Shown here piece after piece: positions 51,940 to 62,149 of a stretch of 64,000 nucleotides of DNA. This stretch comes from Sporomusaceae bacterium (GTDB taxonomy: Bacteria; Bacillota; Negativicutes; UBA1444), in NCBI GenBank assembly GCA_018434355.1, contig JAHDPL010000011.1:62001-126000 (forward strand), read 5' to 3'. A program made the position numbers and the translations under genes. Within the stretch, counting starts at the first letter, position 1, and every line of letters starts with the position of its first letter. The notes beneath the pieces are model-generated. The model searched no databases and was not told the origin of the DNA. It saw nothing but the letters and a program-made list of their open reading frames with translations.

Positions 51940-54372
51940 TCAGGCTTCGTATACCTCGACCCGGTTGCGGCCGTCGGCTTTTGCCTTGTAGAGCGCCTCG
52001 TCGGCACGACGGAGCCACTCGGAAAGCGAATCCCCCGTCGGTTTCACTGCGGCGACTCCCAGGCTGACAGTGACCGAAAACATTACGCCGTCATCGGTGT
52101 GAAACTCAACCTCGGCAATTTCCTGCCGCAACCGTTCGGCCACCTGCAGCGCCTGTGCCGGCTCAGTCTGCGGCAACAGCAGGCAGAACTCCTCGCCGCC
52201 GAACCGCCCGATCAAGTCGGTATCCCGCAACGCCCCTTGGCCGGTTCGCGAAACGGCGCGCAGCACCTCGTCGCCCATCGCGTGGCCATAGCGGTCGTTG
52301 ACCTGCTTAAAATGGTCGATATCCATCATCAACAGTGCGGCCGGCGCGGGGTAGCGTTGAATCCGGCGCAGATCCTCCTCGGCGCGCTGCATAAAATGCC
52401 GGCGATTGGCGATACCGGTCAGTTCATCGGTCATCGCCAGCCGCTTCAGCTCGTTTTCAAGCTGTTTTCTGCCGATGGCCAGCGAAATCTGGGCCGCGAT
52501 GATCGCCAGGATTCCGGCGTCTTCAGGCCGGAACCGCTTTTCTGATTGATGCAGGTTGAGCGCCACGATGCCGAACGCTTTGCCGTGCAGGTCGGACAGC
52601 GGAGCGCCCAGCCACTGATGATCGATGTTGTCGTAGGTCGCGTCAATTTCGCCGCGTTCACGCAGCTGTCGAAAATCTTCCGCCTCCAGCAGCACAGGAC
52701 CGCCCAGCCGAATCAGATACTCCGTCAGTCCTCTGCCGGCCTTGCGTCTGGGCGGCAGGTTGTTTTTTTCGCCGGCGATATAAGGAATCGTCACATCGCC
52801 GGTCAGTTCATCCACCAGCACGATCGAAAAAGAGTCGGCCGGCAGGATCTTTTCCACCCAAAGGTGAACCCGGGCGTAAAAATCGGTCAGGGCATCATCG
52901 CGTAACGCTTCTTCGGCGATTTTTCCCAGCACCATCTGCGTCCGGCTGTTTCGCTGCATCAGCGCCTCAATCTGCTTGCGTTCGCGAATGTCCCGGACAA
53001 AGAAGACGATTTTCTGCGGCTGCCCCTGTTCGTCGCGGACAAATTCCGCGTTCGATTCAACCTCGATTATTCGGCCTGTCGCATCCTCGATCCGGTATTC
53101 CCCCGGCCCGGTAAAAATTCCCTGAAACATCAACTCAACGTTCTCTATCGCCCGTCCGCGGTCTTCCGGCACGACAAACTGCAGATGGTTGCGGCCGATC
53201 AGGGCCGTTTCGTCGGCAATCCCAACCAACCCGACGATTTTGGGCGAAACCATCAGCACGGTCCCTGCCAGGTCGGTGATCACCACGCCGTCGGGCGAAG
53301 CCGACAGAATCGATCGGTGCAGCGCTTCGCTCTGGCGGATCTTTTCCTCTTCCCGTTTGCGCAGGGTGACGTCGCGGATCAGGCTGATCAGATGCGGTAC
53401 CTCGTCCAGATAGAGGATCTTGCCAGAGTAGCTGCCGAACCATTCCTGGCCCGACTTGTTCAGAAAGGCGATTTCCAGGTTGTAGCAGGCCTTGTCGCGC
53501 AGCAACTTCTCGACCACGGTCCGGCGATCCTCGCGCCGTTTCCAGAGGTTGAGCTCCAAACTGGTCTTGCCCAATACCTCCGACGGCTGCAAGCCGAACA
53601 GGCTGCTGAAGCCGTCGTTGACCTCCACGATCAGCCCGTCGGGCAGGCGGGTCAGCAGGGCGGCATCCGGGTTGGTGTGAAACAAGGTTTCGAATCGCCG
53701 GCGCAGTTCATCGGTCTGCCGCAGCAGGCGCTGGTTCACCATCAGGAGGAAGCCGACGGTCCACAGCGTGCTGGCTGCCAGTGAGCTAAGCAACAATACG
53801 AGCTGAAGCGTCGACTGCGAAAGGAAACCGGCATAGCTGTCCGGGTGCAAAAGCAGATAAATCAGCCGGCCGACAAATACCAAAGCCATCACGGCAAACG
53901 CGCCGGCGGCCAGCAATTGGGGGTCGTCCCAACTGCGGCGTTGCAGGCGAAACATGATGCGGACATTGGCCGACGCCAACAGGGCGATCGTCGACGAAAT
54001 GAGGACCGCCCGCACAATCAGCCGGTCGTCGATAAAGAAAAAATAAATCAGAGCCAGCAAATACAGGGCCGCCACCGCAAACAGCGGCCGCGACCGGTCC
54101 GGCAAGCCGCCGAACTGTTGCGTGCCCCGGTAATAAAAGAGATAGGCAAATACAAACAGCGCGTTGCCCAGCATCACCACCACCGGTAGCCAGGTCGGAC
54201 TGGCGCGGAAAATGTTCAGGCCGAAGCCGACGGCGGTGCAAATGTTGCCCAGCGCCCACCAACCGATGCCGGGGCAGTCGGGATTGTTGCGGTACTGGAA
54301 GATCAGAATCCCGGCCTGGGTGACGCCGGCCAGCGCCAGCACGAAAGATAGTGTCGTAATGTCCAGCTTCAT
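51940..54372 (-). CDS. membrane PAS-PAS-GAF-GGDEF diguanylate cyclase
   Basis: An 810-residue sensor. The first 215 residues form about seven hydrophobic segments of a membrane sensor. Two PAS domains (about 225-345 and 350-470) and a GAF domain (about 485-635) follow. The GGDEF domain has DIDHFKQVNDRYGHA and active GGEEF at 725-729. Start ATG 54372 has a weak AAAGGA site. It is expected to make cyclic-di-GMP in response to membrane and cytoplasmic cues. No EAL or HD-GYP part is present. It is convergent with nifJ and divergent from the YeiH gene. Confidence 0.88.
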   Translation of the reverse strand: MKLDITTLSFVLALAGVTQAGILIFQYRNNPDCPGIGWWALGNICTAVGFGLNIFRASPTWLPVVVMLGNALFVFAYLFYYRGTQQFGGLPDRSRPLFAVAALYLLALIYFFFIDDRLIVRAVLISSTIALLASANVRIMFRLQRRSWDDPQLLAAGAFAVMALVFVGRLIYLLLHPDSYAGFLSQSTLQLVLLLSSLAASTLWTVGFLLMVNQRLLRQTDELRRRFETLFHTNPDAALLTRLPDGLIVEVNDGFSSLFGLQPSEVLGKTSLELNLWKRREDRRTVVEKLLRDKACYNLEIAFLNKSGQEWFGSYSGKILYLDEVPHLISLIRDVTLRKREEEKIRQSEALHRSILSASPDGVVITDLAGTVLMVSPKIVGLVGIADETALIGRNHLQFVVPEDRGRAIENVELMFQGIFTGPGEYRIEDATGRIIEVESNAEFVRDEQGQPQKIVFFVRDIRERKQIEALMQRNSRTQMVLGKIAEEALRDDALTDFYARVHLWVEKILPADSFSIVLVDELTGDVTIPYIAGEKNNLPPRRKAGRGLTEYLIRLGGPVLLEAEDFRQLRERGEIDATYDNIDHQWLGAPLSDLHGKAFGIVALNLHQSEKRFRPEDAGILAIIAAQISLAIGRKQLENELKRLAMTDELTGIANRRHFMQRAEEDLRRIQRYPAPAALLMMDIDHFKQVNDRYGHAMGDEVLRAVSRTGQGALRDTDLIGRFGGEEFCLLLPQTEPAQALQVAERLRQEIAEVEFHTDDGVMFSVTVSLGVAAVKPTGDSLSEWLRRADEALYKAKADGRNRVEVYEA

Positions 54373-54540
54373 CTGCGTTGGTCCTTTCCCATCCCTTTAT
54401 GAAGATACGTTCGTGACAGGCGTCTGAAATCCTGTTGAGATTATTATTTCTCATACCTTGCTGCAAAGCTTATGATTTGACGTTTTCCCGGTTGCCGTGC
54501 TACCTTGAAAAGGGTCAACAAGGGCAAAGGAGAACGTGTG

Positions 54541-55647
54541 ATGATAAAACAGTACCAAGGAATCGTGTTAGCCATTGCTGTCGCTGTTATAGCTAAAATG
54601 CTAATCAGCCTGCTCGGGACTTTTTCGCCATATCTGGGCCAAATCGTCAGTCCTACGATTATTGCCATCCTTCTGGGCATTATGATTAAAAATGTAGTCG
54701 GCGTATCGCAAAAGCACGCTGCAGGGGTGCAATTCGCGTCCAAATATGTGCTGATCCTGGCCATTGTCATTTTGGGGGCCACGTTGAACATAAACGAGGC
54801 GGCGCGGCTTTTCCTGAAGCAACCTGGCATCATCTACGCAATGGCATTTAATATTTGTCTGGCATTTTCGATCGCCTACGGGCTGGGAAAAATCCTGCGT
54901 ATCGATTTTTCGTTGCGCACGTTTATCGGCGGCGGCTGCTCGATATGCGGCGGAACCACGATATCGGCCCTGGGTCCGATTATCCGCGCGACCGACACCC
55001 AGATCGCTTTCGGCCTGTCCGTCGTGTTCTTCCTTGACATGTTCACCATCGTGCTCTATCCGATGCTGGGCAAAGCGCTTCAGCTGAGTCCGCAGGCGTT
55101 CGGGGTATTGGCCGGAACGGCAATCAATGATACCTCTTCCGTACTTGCCGCAGCCGATATTTATAGTAAAATGATGGGGAACGACATCGCGTACGAAACG
55201 GCCTCGATTGTTAAACTTACGCGAACTTCTTTCTTAATCCTGGTTGCGTTGCTATTCTCGCTGATTGCTACATATAAGCACATGTGCCCGCAAGCCGCCG
55301 GCGAGCCGGGGGTGTGGAAGACGCTGGCAAAATCCTTCCCCTGGTTCATCGTGTTGTTTGTGATCATGTCCAGTCTGAATAGTTTCGGCATGTTTCAGCA
55401 TGGCGTCTTTGCTCAGCTCGCCGGAGTATTTCACTACAGCGCCAAAGAGCAGACCCCTGCCATCGTCCTGCTGTTCAAGGACCTATCCAAGTTTCTGATC
55501 ATCGTGGCGCTGGCGGGAGTCGGGCTGAAGTGCAACATAGAATCCCTGCTGAAGCCGGGGATCCGGCCGATATTCCTCGGTGTCGCCACTTCTGCCGCGG
55601 TACTGATCTCGTCGATCACTACCATCGGCTTGATCCTGCATTTGTAA
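54541..55647 (+). CDS. YeiH-family putative sulfate exporter
   Basis: A 368-residue membrane protein with about ten hydrophobic segments of the UPF0324/YeiH family. Typical stretches are ISPTIIAILLGIMIKN-like (VSPTIIAILLGIMIKN), ILGATLNINEA, GGGCSICGGTTISALGPII and GVLAGTAINDTSSVLAA. ATG 54541 follows AAAGGAGAACG. The cargo of the family is not firmly known; sulfate or sulfonate export has been proposed. A LysR regulator follows 22 bases downstream, as often seen. Confidence 0.87.
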   Translation: MIKQYQGIVLAIAVAVIAKMLISLLGTFSPYLGQIVSPTIIAILLGIMIKNVVGVSQKHAAGVQFASKYVLILAIVILGATLNINEAARLFLKQPGIIYAMAFNICLAFSIAYGLGKILRIDFSLRTFIGGGCSICGGTTISALGPIIRATDTQIAFGLSVVFFLDMFTIVLYPMLGKALQLSPQAFGVLAGTAINDTSSVLAAADIYSKMMGNDIAYETASIVKLTRTSFLILVALLFSLIATYKHMCPQAAGEPGVWKTLAKSFPWFIVLFVIMSSLNSFGMFQHGVFAQLAGVFHYSAKEQTPAIVLLFKDLSKFLIIVALAGVGLKCNIESLLKPGIRPIFLGVATSAAVLISSITTIGLILHL

Positions 55648-55669
55648 TCGGTTGGAAAGGGGATGCACG

Positions 55670-56566
55670 ATGCTAGACACGCGCCTATATGTCTTTAAGG
55701 CGGTCGCGGATCAAAAGAGCTTTACACTGGCGGCTCAGCATCTGTACATGACCCAGTCGGCGGTGAGTCATTATATCGCTGGGCTGGAAAGTCACTACGG
55801 CCTTAAGCTGTTTGACCGGATGCACCGGAAAATCGCTCTGACGATGGCAGGCGAAAAACTGTACGGCTACGCCGCAGAAATCGAAAAGCTTTGCCAGGAA
55901 GCGGAGAAGGAAATGCGCGGCTTGTCGAGCAGCGTGTCCGGGCGTCTGCACATCGGAGCGAGCCTTACTATCGGCGAGTACGTGTTGCCGGAATTGTTGG
56001 CCAGGTTCAACCAGCTTTATCCATCGGTGGATATCACCATGGATATCTTCAATTCCGACCAAATCACACACAAGGTGATCGAGGGGAAGGTGGACGCCGG
56101 ATTCATCGAAGGCAAGCTGGACCTGGCAGGTACGATCGAGCATCATGAATGCGGCGGGGACGAACTGGTCATTATCGCTCCGGTTAAGGGGGCGGCGCCG
56201 GCGGGGGTCGTCGGCATCGAAACGCTGATGGATCAGCGCTGGATTATGCGGGAAGGGACGTCCGGTACGCGAACGAGTTTTGAGCATTTTTTACGCACGC
56301 ATGGCGTTGAACCATCGGCGCTGAATGTTGGCATGGAACTGGGCAGCACCCAGGCAATCAAGGAAGCCGTGAAAGTGGGACTGGGAATCGCCCCGATCTC
56401 CAGTCTGGCGGTTGCCGAGGAAGTGGCGCGCGGAGAGTTTCAGCTGCTTGCGCTGGCCGAGGGGCCGATGAAAAGAAGCTTCAGCTTGATTACCAATCCG
56501 GACAAATTCCAGACCTACACCACGGAAAAGTTTCTCCAGTTTGTTTTCGAGCAACTAAGGGATTAA
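55670..56566 (+). CDS. LysR-family regulator
   Basis: A 298-residue transcription factor. Residues 1-60 form the winged helix (YVFKAVADQKSFTLAAQHLYMTQ is the helix-turn-helix region), and 90-295 the periplasmic-binding-like effector domain (GRLHIGASLTIGEYVLPELL, then REGTSGTRTSFEHFL and GLGIAPISSLAV). This resembles CysB/YeiE-type LysR proteins. ATG 55670 is 7 bases after AAAGGGG. It likely regulates the YeiH-type gene upstream. A terminator closes the pair. Confidence 0.9.
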   Translation: MLDTRLYVFKAVADQKSFTLAAQHLYMTQSAVSHYIAGLESHYGLKLFDRMHRKIALTMAGEKLYGYAAEIEKLCQEAEKEMRGLSSSVSGRLHIGASLTIGEYVLPELLARFNQLYPSVDITMDIFNSDQITHKVIEGKVDAGFIEGKLDLAGTIEHHECGGDELVIIAPVKGAAPAGVVGIETLMDQRWIMREGTSGTRTSFEHFLRTHGVEPSALNVGMELGSTQAIKEAVKVGLGIAPISSLAVAEEVARGEFQLLALAEGPMKRSFSLITNPDKFQTYTTEKFLQFVFEQLRD

Positions 56567-56597
56567 GCTAATTTCACCTGGTTGCTATGGTCATAAG

Positions 56598-56640
56598 GAA
56601 ACCGCCGGGAGGGCTTGCGCTTCTCCGGCGGTTTTGTTTT
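56598..56640. terminator. intrinsic terminator
   Basis: AAACCGCCGG (56599-56608) pairs with CCGGCGGTTT (56625-56634) and is followed by TGTTTT. It ends the YeiH-LysR transcript, and may also serve the leftward carbonic anhydrase gene. Confidence 0.85.
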
Positions 56641-56689
56641 GCAATGCATTCGCGGCAGGCGAAGGAAATCCTGCAACCCAGCCCGGTGT

Positions 56690-57376
56690 TTATCGCGGCG
56701 ATTGTTGAAGCGGCTGGGGCAAACGCCAGTCCACCGAACCCTCCTTAAGGCGGTAAACACCACCGACAATCTTTAGATCGCCTGTTTGCAGCGCCTGTGC
56801 CAGAACCGGCTGTGCCGACTGCAGACGGCGCACCACCAGTTCTACATTTTGTACAATCGCGTTGTCCAATAAGTTGCCTGGCTGTTGCCTTGCAACCGCC
56901 ACCGCCGGCCTGATTGCCTGCAAAATCGCATCGATGTGGCCTTCGGCCTTTCCGCCGGCCACGGTAGCTTTGACGGCGCCGCAGTCGTCATGCCCCAGGA
57001 CCAGCACCAACCGGACCCCCAGGTGATTTACCGCGTATTCCACGCTGCCGATGGCGATATCGTCGACGATGTTGCCGGCAGTCCGGATGACAAACAAGTC
57101 GCCCAGCCCCTGGTCAAAGATGAACTCCGGCACCACACGCGAATCGGAACAATCCACGATGACTGCAAACGGGCGCTGCCCTTTGCTGATTTCGGCCCTT
57201 CTGCCGGGACCGATATCGCCACGGTCGTAGGATTCCGAAACAAAACGCCGGTTGCCGTCCATCAGTTTTTTCATAGCTTCCTCCGCATCCAGCCCTGCAG
57301 CGCCGCTGGCCAATACCGTCGATGCAAACAAGAGTAACAGCGCGAGCGTGAGGATTCTTTGAACAGCCTTTTTCAT
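56690..57376 (-). CDS. exported beta-carbonic anhydrase
   Basis: A 228-residue enzyme interconverting CO2 and bicarbonate. Zinc ligands are C76 (in CSDSR, with D78 and R80 forming the dyad), H129 and C132 (in LGHDDCGAV). The first 25 residues form a signal peptide ending at VLASG, so it acts outside the cytoplasm, which is less common for this family. ATG 57376 follows AAGGAGGCGTC; longer upstream codons belong to a gene relic on the other strand. The active-site set is complete. Confidence 0.92.
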   Translation of the reverse strand: MKKAVQRILTLALLLLFASTVLASGAAGLDAEEAMKKLMDGNRRFVSESYDRGDIGPGRRAEISKGQRPFAVIVDCSDSRVVPEFIFDQGLGDLFVIRTAGNIVDDIAIGSVEYAVNHLGVRLVLVLGHDDCGAVKATVAGGKAEGHIDAILQAIRPAVAVARQQPGNLLDNAIVQNVELVVRRLQSAQPVLAQALQTGDLKIVGGVYRLKEGSVDWRLPQPLQQSPR

Positions 57377-57382
57377 GAATGA

Positions 57383-57603
57383 CGCCTCCTTCACTATTTT
57401 GGGCCTGCCCTGGCGCGGCAGTTTTTGGCGGCGTTTCAGGCGGCTGGCGGAAATGCGGAATTTGTTTCTCTGACGGCGAACGGCGACGATTGCCACTCCG
57501 TTTTTTCGCGGGCCAAAGACAATTGGATCCCGCGGTACTGGAGTTTCTAAGAAAAATCGGCATCGTCCAGGCGATGGGAAGTCCATCGGCCAAAGCGGCA
57601 TAA
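57383..57603 (+). pseudogene. frameshifted C-terminal relic of a dienelactone-hydrolase-like protein
   Basis: One frame reads YFGPALARQFLAAFQAAGG, then NAEFVSLTANGDDCHSVFSR and AKDNW. After a one-base slip at about 57526 the text continues DPAVLEFLRKIGIV to a TAA. Joined, this matches the last 70 or so residues of alpha/beta hydrolases of the dienelactone hydrolase group, whose catalytic histidine is the H in GxDGHxxF (here DDCH). A stop lies just upstream at 57380, and the left end is fused to the carbonic anhydrase start region. It cannot make an enzyme. Confidence 0.6.
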
Positions 57604-59061
<1,458 letters not shown>

Positions 59062-59072
59062 AAGAACGGCTC

Positions 59073-59363
59073 TTACGCTTTGTCGATACCGGCGACATAT
59101 TTCTCCACGTCGCGGCGTGAAGGCTTGTCTGGTCGGTGGATCGCATGGCTGTTCATGTCGTTGAGGATCCGGATCTGCATTTTTTCGCCGCGGCTGCAGC
59201 GGTTGCGCGACAGAAAGCCGGCCCGGCAGCCGGAGAAGGTCTGCCCATACGACATGCAGATCGGCAGGTTGTGGCAGTCGTGTTTGTAGACCTCGCGCCC
59301 TTCGCTGTTGGTTTCCAGTTCGTCGTTCAGTGAAGGAGCAAGTAGCGGATTCAAATATTCCAT
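59073..59363 (-). CDS. small cysteine-containing hypothetical protein
   Basis: I do not recognise this 96-residue basic protein. It has four cysteines (30, 36, 46 and 56) within 27 residues (HDCHNLPIC, then SGCRAGF and NRCSRG), which could bind a metal or form disulfides. ATG 59363 follows AGAGGAGGGATCGGG, a strong site that argues it is real. It is convergent with gdhA (11-base gap) and separate from the large EAL gene by a terminator. Confidence 0.55.
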   Translation of the reverse strand: MEYLNPLLAPSLNDELETNSEGREVYKHDCHNLPICMSYGQTFSGCRAGFLSRNRCSRGEKMQIRILNDMNSHAIHRPDKPSRRDVEKYVAGIDKA

Positions 59364-59390
59364 CCCGATCCCTCCTCTGGCTCTATAGTA

Positions 59391-59436
59391 AAAAGGTTGC
59401 GGTGGAACCGACGGTTCGCCGCAACCTCTATTTTTT
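59391..59436 (-). terminator. intrinsic terminator
   Basis: AGGTTGCGG (59394-59402) pairs with CCGCAACCT (59419-59427), with an inner GAACC/GGTTC stem. Read leftward it ends in TTTTTA, ending the EAL-GGDEF gene. Confidence 0.85.
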
Positions 59437-59441
59437 GTCCG

Positions 59442-62075
59442 CTATCTTGCGCGGGCGATGTCTAGTGCTTCTTCACGGGGCAGCGGTTTGCTGAACAAGT
59501 AACCCTGGTAATAATCGCAGTCGTCTGCGGATAGCGCATCACGCTGTTCTGGCGTCTCTACGCCTTCGGCCACGACATGGTAGCCAAAATGGTGGGCGAT
59601 CTGGATCAGATTGTGGATCATGAACTGCGGATTTTTTTCCGCGGCGGCGCCGAGGCTTTCGACGAACCCTTTGTCGAGTTTCAGCACACTGATCGGCAGC
59701 TGTTGCAGATAGGTCAGCGAGGAAAAGCCGGTGCCAAAGTCGTCGAGCGAGATGCCGACGCCCATCTTGCGCAGTTCGTGCAGCCTCGCAACACCGGTTT
59801 TCACGTCGTGCATCAATAAACTCTCGGTGATTTCCAGTTGCAGCTTGGCGGCGGGCAGGCCGGTTGCCTGCAGGGTGCCCCGCACCATAGCGATGAATTC
59901 TTCGTGCAGCAGTTGCCGCACCGATACGTTGACCGAAATCGTCGGGAGCCCTTGTTCGGGATGTTCGGCGGCGACGCAGAACAGGCAGGCTTCGCGCAGC
60001 ACCCAGGCGCCGATGCTGACGATCAGGTCGCTTTCTTCGGCTACAGGAATGAACTCGGCCGGCGAGACAAAGCCCAGTTTGGGGCTGTTCCAGCGCAGCA
60101 ACGCTTCAAATCCGTGCACCGTCGGTCCACTGGCCGATAGTTGGTAGATTGGCTGGAAGACCAGGCTCAGGTGCTGGTCGGCCAGGGCTCGTTTGAGGCC
60201 GTCCACCAGAGCGTGACGGCGTTGCACCGGTTCCTGCATGCTGTCGTCATAAGAGAGGTTGCCGGCGCGTTTGGCCTGATTGAGCGCTAAATCGGCTTTT
60301 CGCAGCAACATATCGAGCATTTCGCCGTGCTCGGGGTAACTGGCCATGCCGCCGCTGACCTGGAGCATGAAAGAACCGCTGTCGGTGTCGATGGCCTGGT
60401 CGGCAAGACATAGCGCAGTCAGGAGTCCAGCCGAATTCGATGCGCTGTCTGGTAAACAGATTAAAAATTCATCGCCGCCCTGCCGGGCGATGATCGCCGC
60501 AGCATCCAGCGAATCGCGCAAATGCCGGCCGAATTTACGCAGGATCTCATCGCCGATGGTTTGGCCGTGCACGTCGTTGATCAACTTGAAGTCGTCAAAA
60601 TCGAGCAGCGCAATCAGGTGACTCTTATCCGCTGAATGATAAAGCAAATTGGCGGCTTCCTTTTGGAACCCGCGCCGGTTCAGCAGGCCGGTCAGGTGAT
60701 CGTGGTAAGCGAGGTGCTCGATTTCCATCTCGCGTTTTTTGATGTCGGAGATGTTGGTCAACGCGCCGATCAGGCGAAGCGGTTTGCCGTCATCGTCGCG
60801 CACCACCCTGCCGCGGGCCAGCACCCAGATATATTCGCCGGACAGCGACCGGATCCGGTATTCTTTGGCATAGGCATCCTGCTGCGGCGTGATGCTGGTA
60901 CCGACCGGGCCGGCCTGGTTGGCGAGATCGTCGGGATGGACCAGGGCGACATAGTCAGCCAGCTTGGTGACTTCCGGGATTTTCAAGTTTTTGCCCCAGT
61001 TCGGCGGCACGATATAACGCAGTGTCTGCAAATCGAGATCAAATATGGCGTTTTCTGCTGCCTCGATCGCGAATTCAAAGCGGTCTTCACTGCGCTGCAG
61101 CGCCTGTTCTTTTTGCTTAAGCTCGGCAACCTGCTGTTCAAGGTCCTGCTCTGTGGCGGCGATTTGCGAATACAGCGCCTTGATTTCTTCGTTGTTAGCC
61201 TGCAATTCCTCGTTGGACTGGGTCAGCGCCTCGATCGAATCGGCTAGTTTCAGCCGCATCCGGTTGATGTTGTCGGCCAGGTTGGCCAGCTCATCGCGGC
61301 CTTTCACCTGGACCGGGTTGTTGAAATTGCCTGCGGCGATTTCCTGGACACGGGCGACGATCTCCTGAATAGGAGCTGCGGTTTTACGCCCGAGCGCCAG
61401 CGCGGTCAGGCTGGACAGCAACAGGCAAAGCAGGCCGATCGCCAGACCGGCGATGATGTTTTGCCGTAACTGCTCGCTTTTTTCCCTGGCTTTCGCCGCC
61501 AGCAGTTTTTCGATATCGTCGGTCCAGTTGCCGGTGCCGATGACCCAGCCATAAGGTTCGAACAGCAGCGAGTAGCTGCGTTTGCCGACCGCTTCGGTTT
61601 GGTTGGGTTTTGGGAAATGATATTCACTAAAGCCGCCGCCTGGTTTCAGGCCATTCTGAATGATTTCCCGGATCAGTTTTTTGCCGGTCGGGTCGACGTC
61701 CTCGAGGCGGCTTTTGCCTTCGCTGTCGCGGCCGAGCAGGACGACATTCACGCCGTCCACAGTATCGATCCAGAAGTAATTGTCTTCGTCAAACCGCAGA
61801 TTGCGGACAAGGTCCGCCGCCTGCTTTTTGGCGGCAGCCTCGCTGAGCAGACCGGCCTGCTGCCGGCGGTAGATGTCGCCGACCAGGCTGTGCGCGGTTT
61901 GCACCTGTGATTTGATCCGGATATCAAACAGTTCATAAAGGGCGCTGCGATATTCCTGCAGGTCGCGTTCGTTTTCCTGCAGGGTCGCATAAACATGAAA
62001 GGCCGACAACAATGCCAGCGAGCCGAAACTGATCGCGACCAGCAGCAAAACCAGCTTGTACTTGAAACTGACCAT
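59442..62075 (-). CDS. Cache-HAMP-PAS-GGDEF-EAL membrane sensor
   Basis: An 877-residue receptor. A transmembrane helix (about 5-28), an extracytoplasmic single Cache domain (DEDNYFWIDTVDGVNVVL, GWVIGTGNWTDDI) and a second helix (about 205-228) lead to a HAMP, a coiled coil, a PAS (about 340-455), GGDEF and EAL domains. GGDEF at 533-537 is intact, as are EALLRW (657 on) and DDFGTGFSSL, so both synthesis and breakdown of cyclic-di-GMP are possible. ATG 62075 is the best fit to GGAG; ATG 62078 and TTG 62090 are alternatives. The ligand is probably a small organic acid or amino acid. Confidence 0.88.
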   Translation of the reverse strand: MVSFKYKLVLLLVAISFGSLALLSAFHVYATLQENERDLQEYRSALYELFDIRIKSQVQTAHSLVGDIYRRQQAGLLSEAAAKKQAADLVRNLRFDEDNYFWIDTVDGVNVVLLGRDSEGKSRLEDVDPTGKKLIREIIQNGLKPGGGFSEYHFPKPNQTEAVGKRSYSLLFEPYGWVIGTGNWTDDIEKLLAAKAREKSEQLRQNIIAGLAIGLLCLLLSSLTALALGRKTAAPIQEIVARVQEIAAGNFNNPVQVKGRDELANLADNINRMRLKLADSIEALTQSNEELQANNEEIKALYSQIAATEQDLEQQVAELKQKEQALQRSEDRFEFAIEAAENAIFDLDLQTLRYIVPPNWGKNLKIPEVTKLADYVALVHPDDLANQAGPVGTSITPQQDAYAKEYRIRSLSGEYIWVLARGRVVRDDDGKPLRLIGALTNISDIKKREMEIEHLAYHDHLTGLLNRRGFQKEAANLLYHSADKSHLIALLDFDDFKLINDVHGQTIGDEILRKFGRHLRDSLDAAAIIARQGGDEFLICLPDSASNSAGLLTALCLADQAIDTDSGSFMLQVSGGMASYPEHGEMLDMLLRKADLALNQAKRAGNLSYDDSMQEPVQRRHALVDGLKRALADQHLSLVFQPIYQLSASGPTVHGFEALLRWNSPKLGFVSPAEFIPVAEESDLIVSIGAWVLREACLFCVAAEHPEQGLPTISVNVSVRQLLHEEFIAMVRGTLQATGLPAAKLQLEITESLLMHDVKTGVARLHELRKMGVGISLDDFGTGFSSLTYLQQLPISVLKLDKGFVESLGAAAEKNPQFMIHNLIQIAHHFGYHVVAEGVETPEQRDALSADDCDYYQGYLFSKPLPREEALDIARAR

Positions 62076-62149
62076 CATCTCTCCAAACAATGATTCTTAA
62101 CTAATTGGATAGTTGGTTATTTCCGCCTCCCTCGGCAAAAATCCTGCAA

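Noticed and set aside
57379-57603. Continuous 74-codon rightward frame before gdhA
   Set aside because: Its first two thirds make no sense in this frame; protein similarity is in another frame and switches at about 57526, so I call a frameshifted relic instead of a gene.
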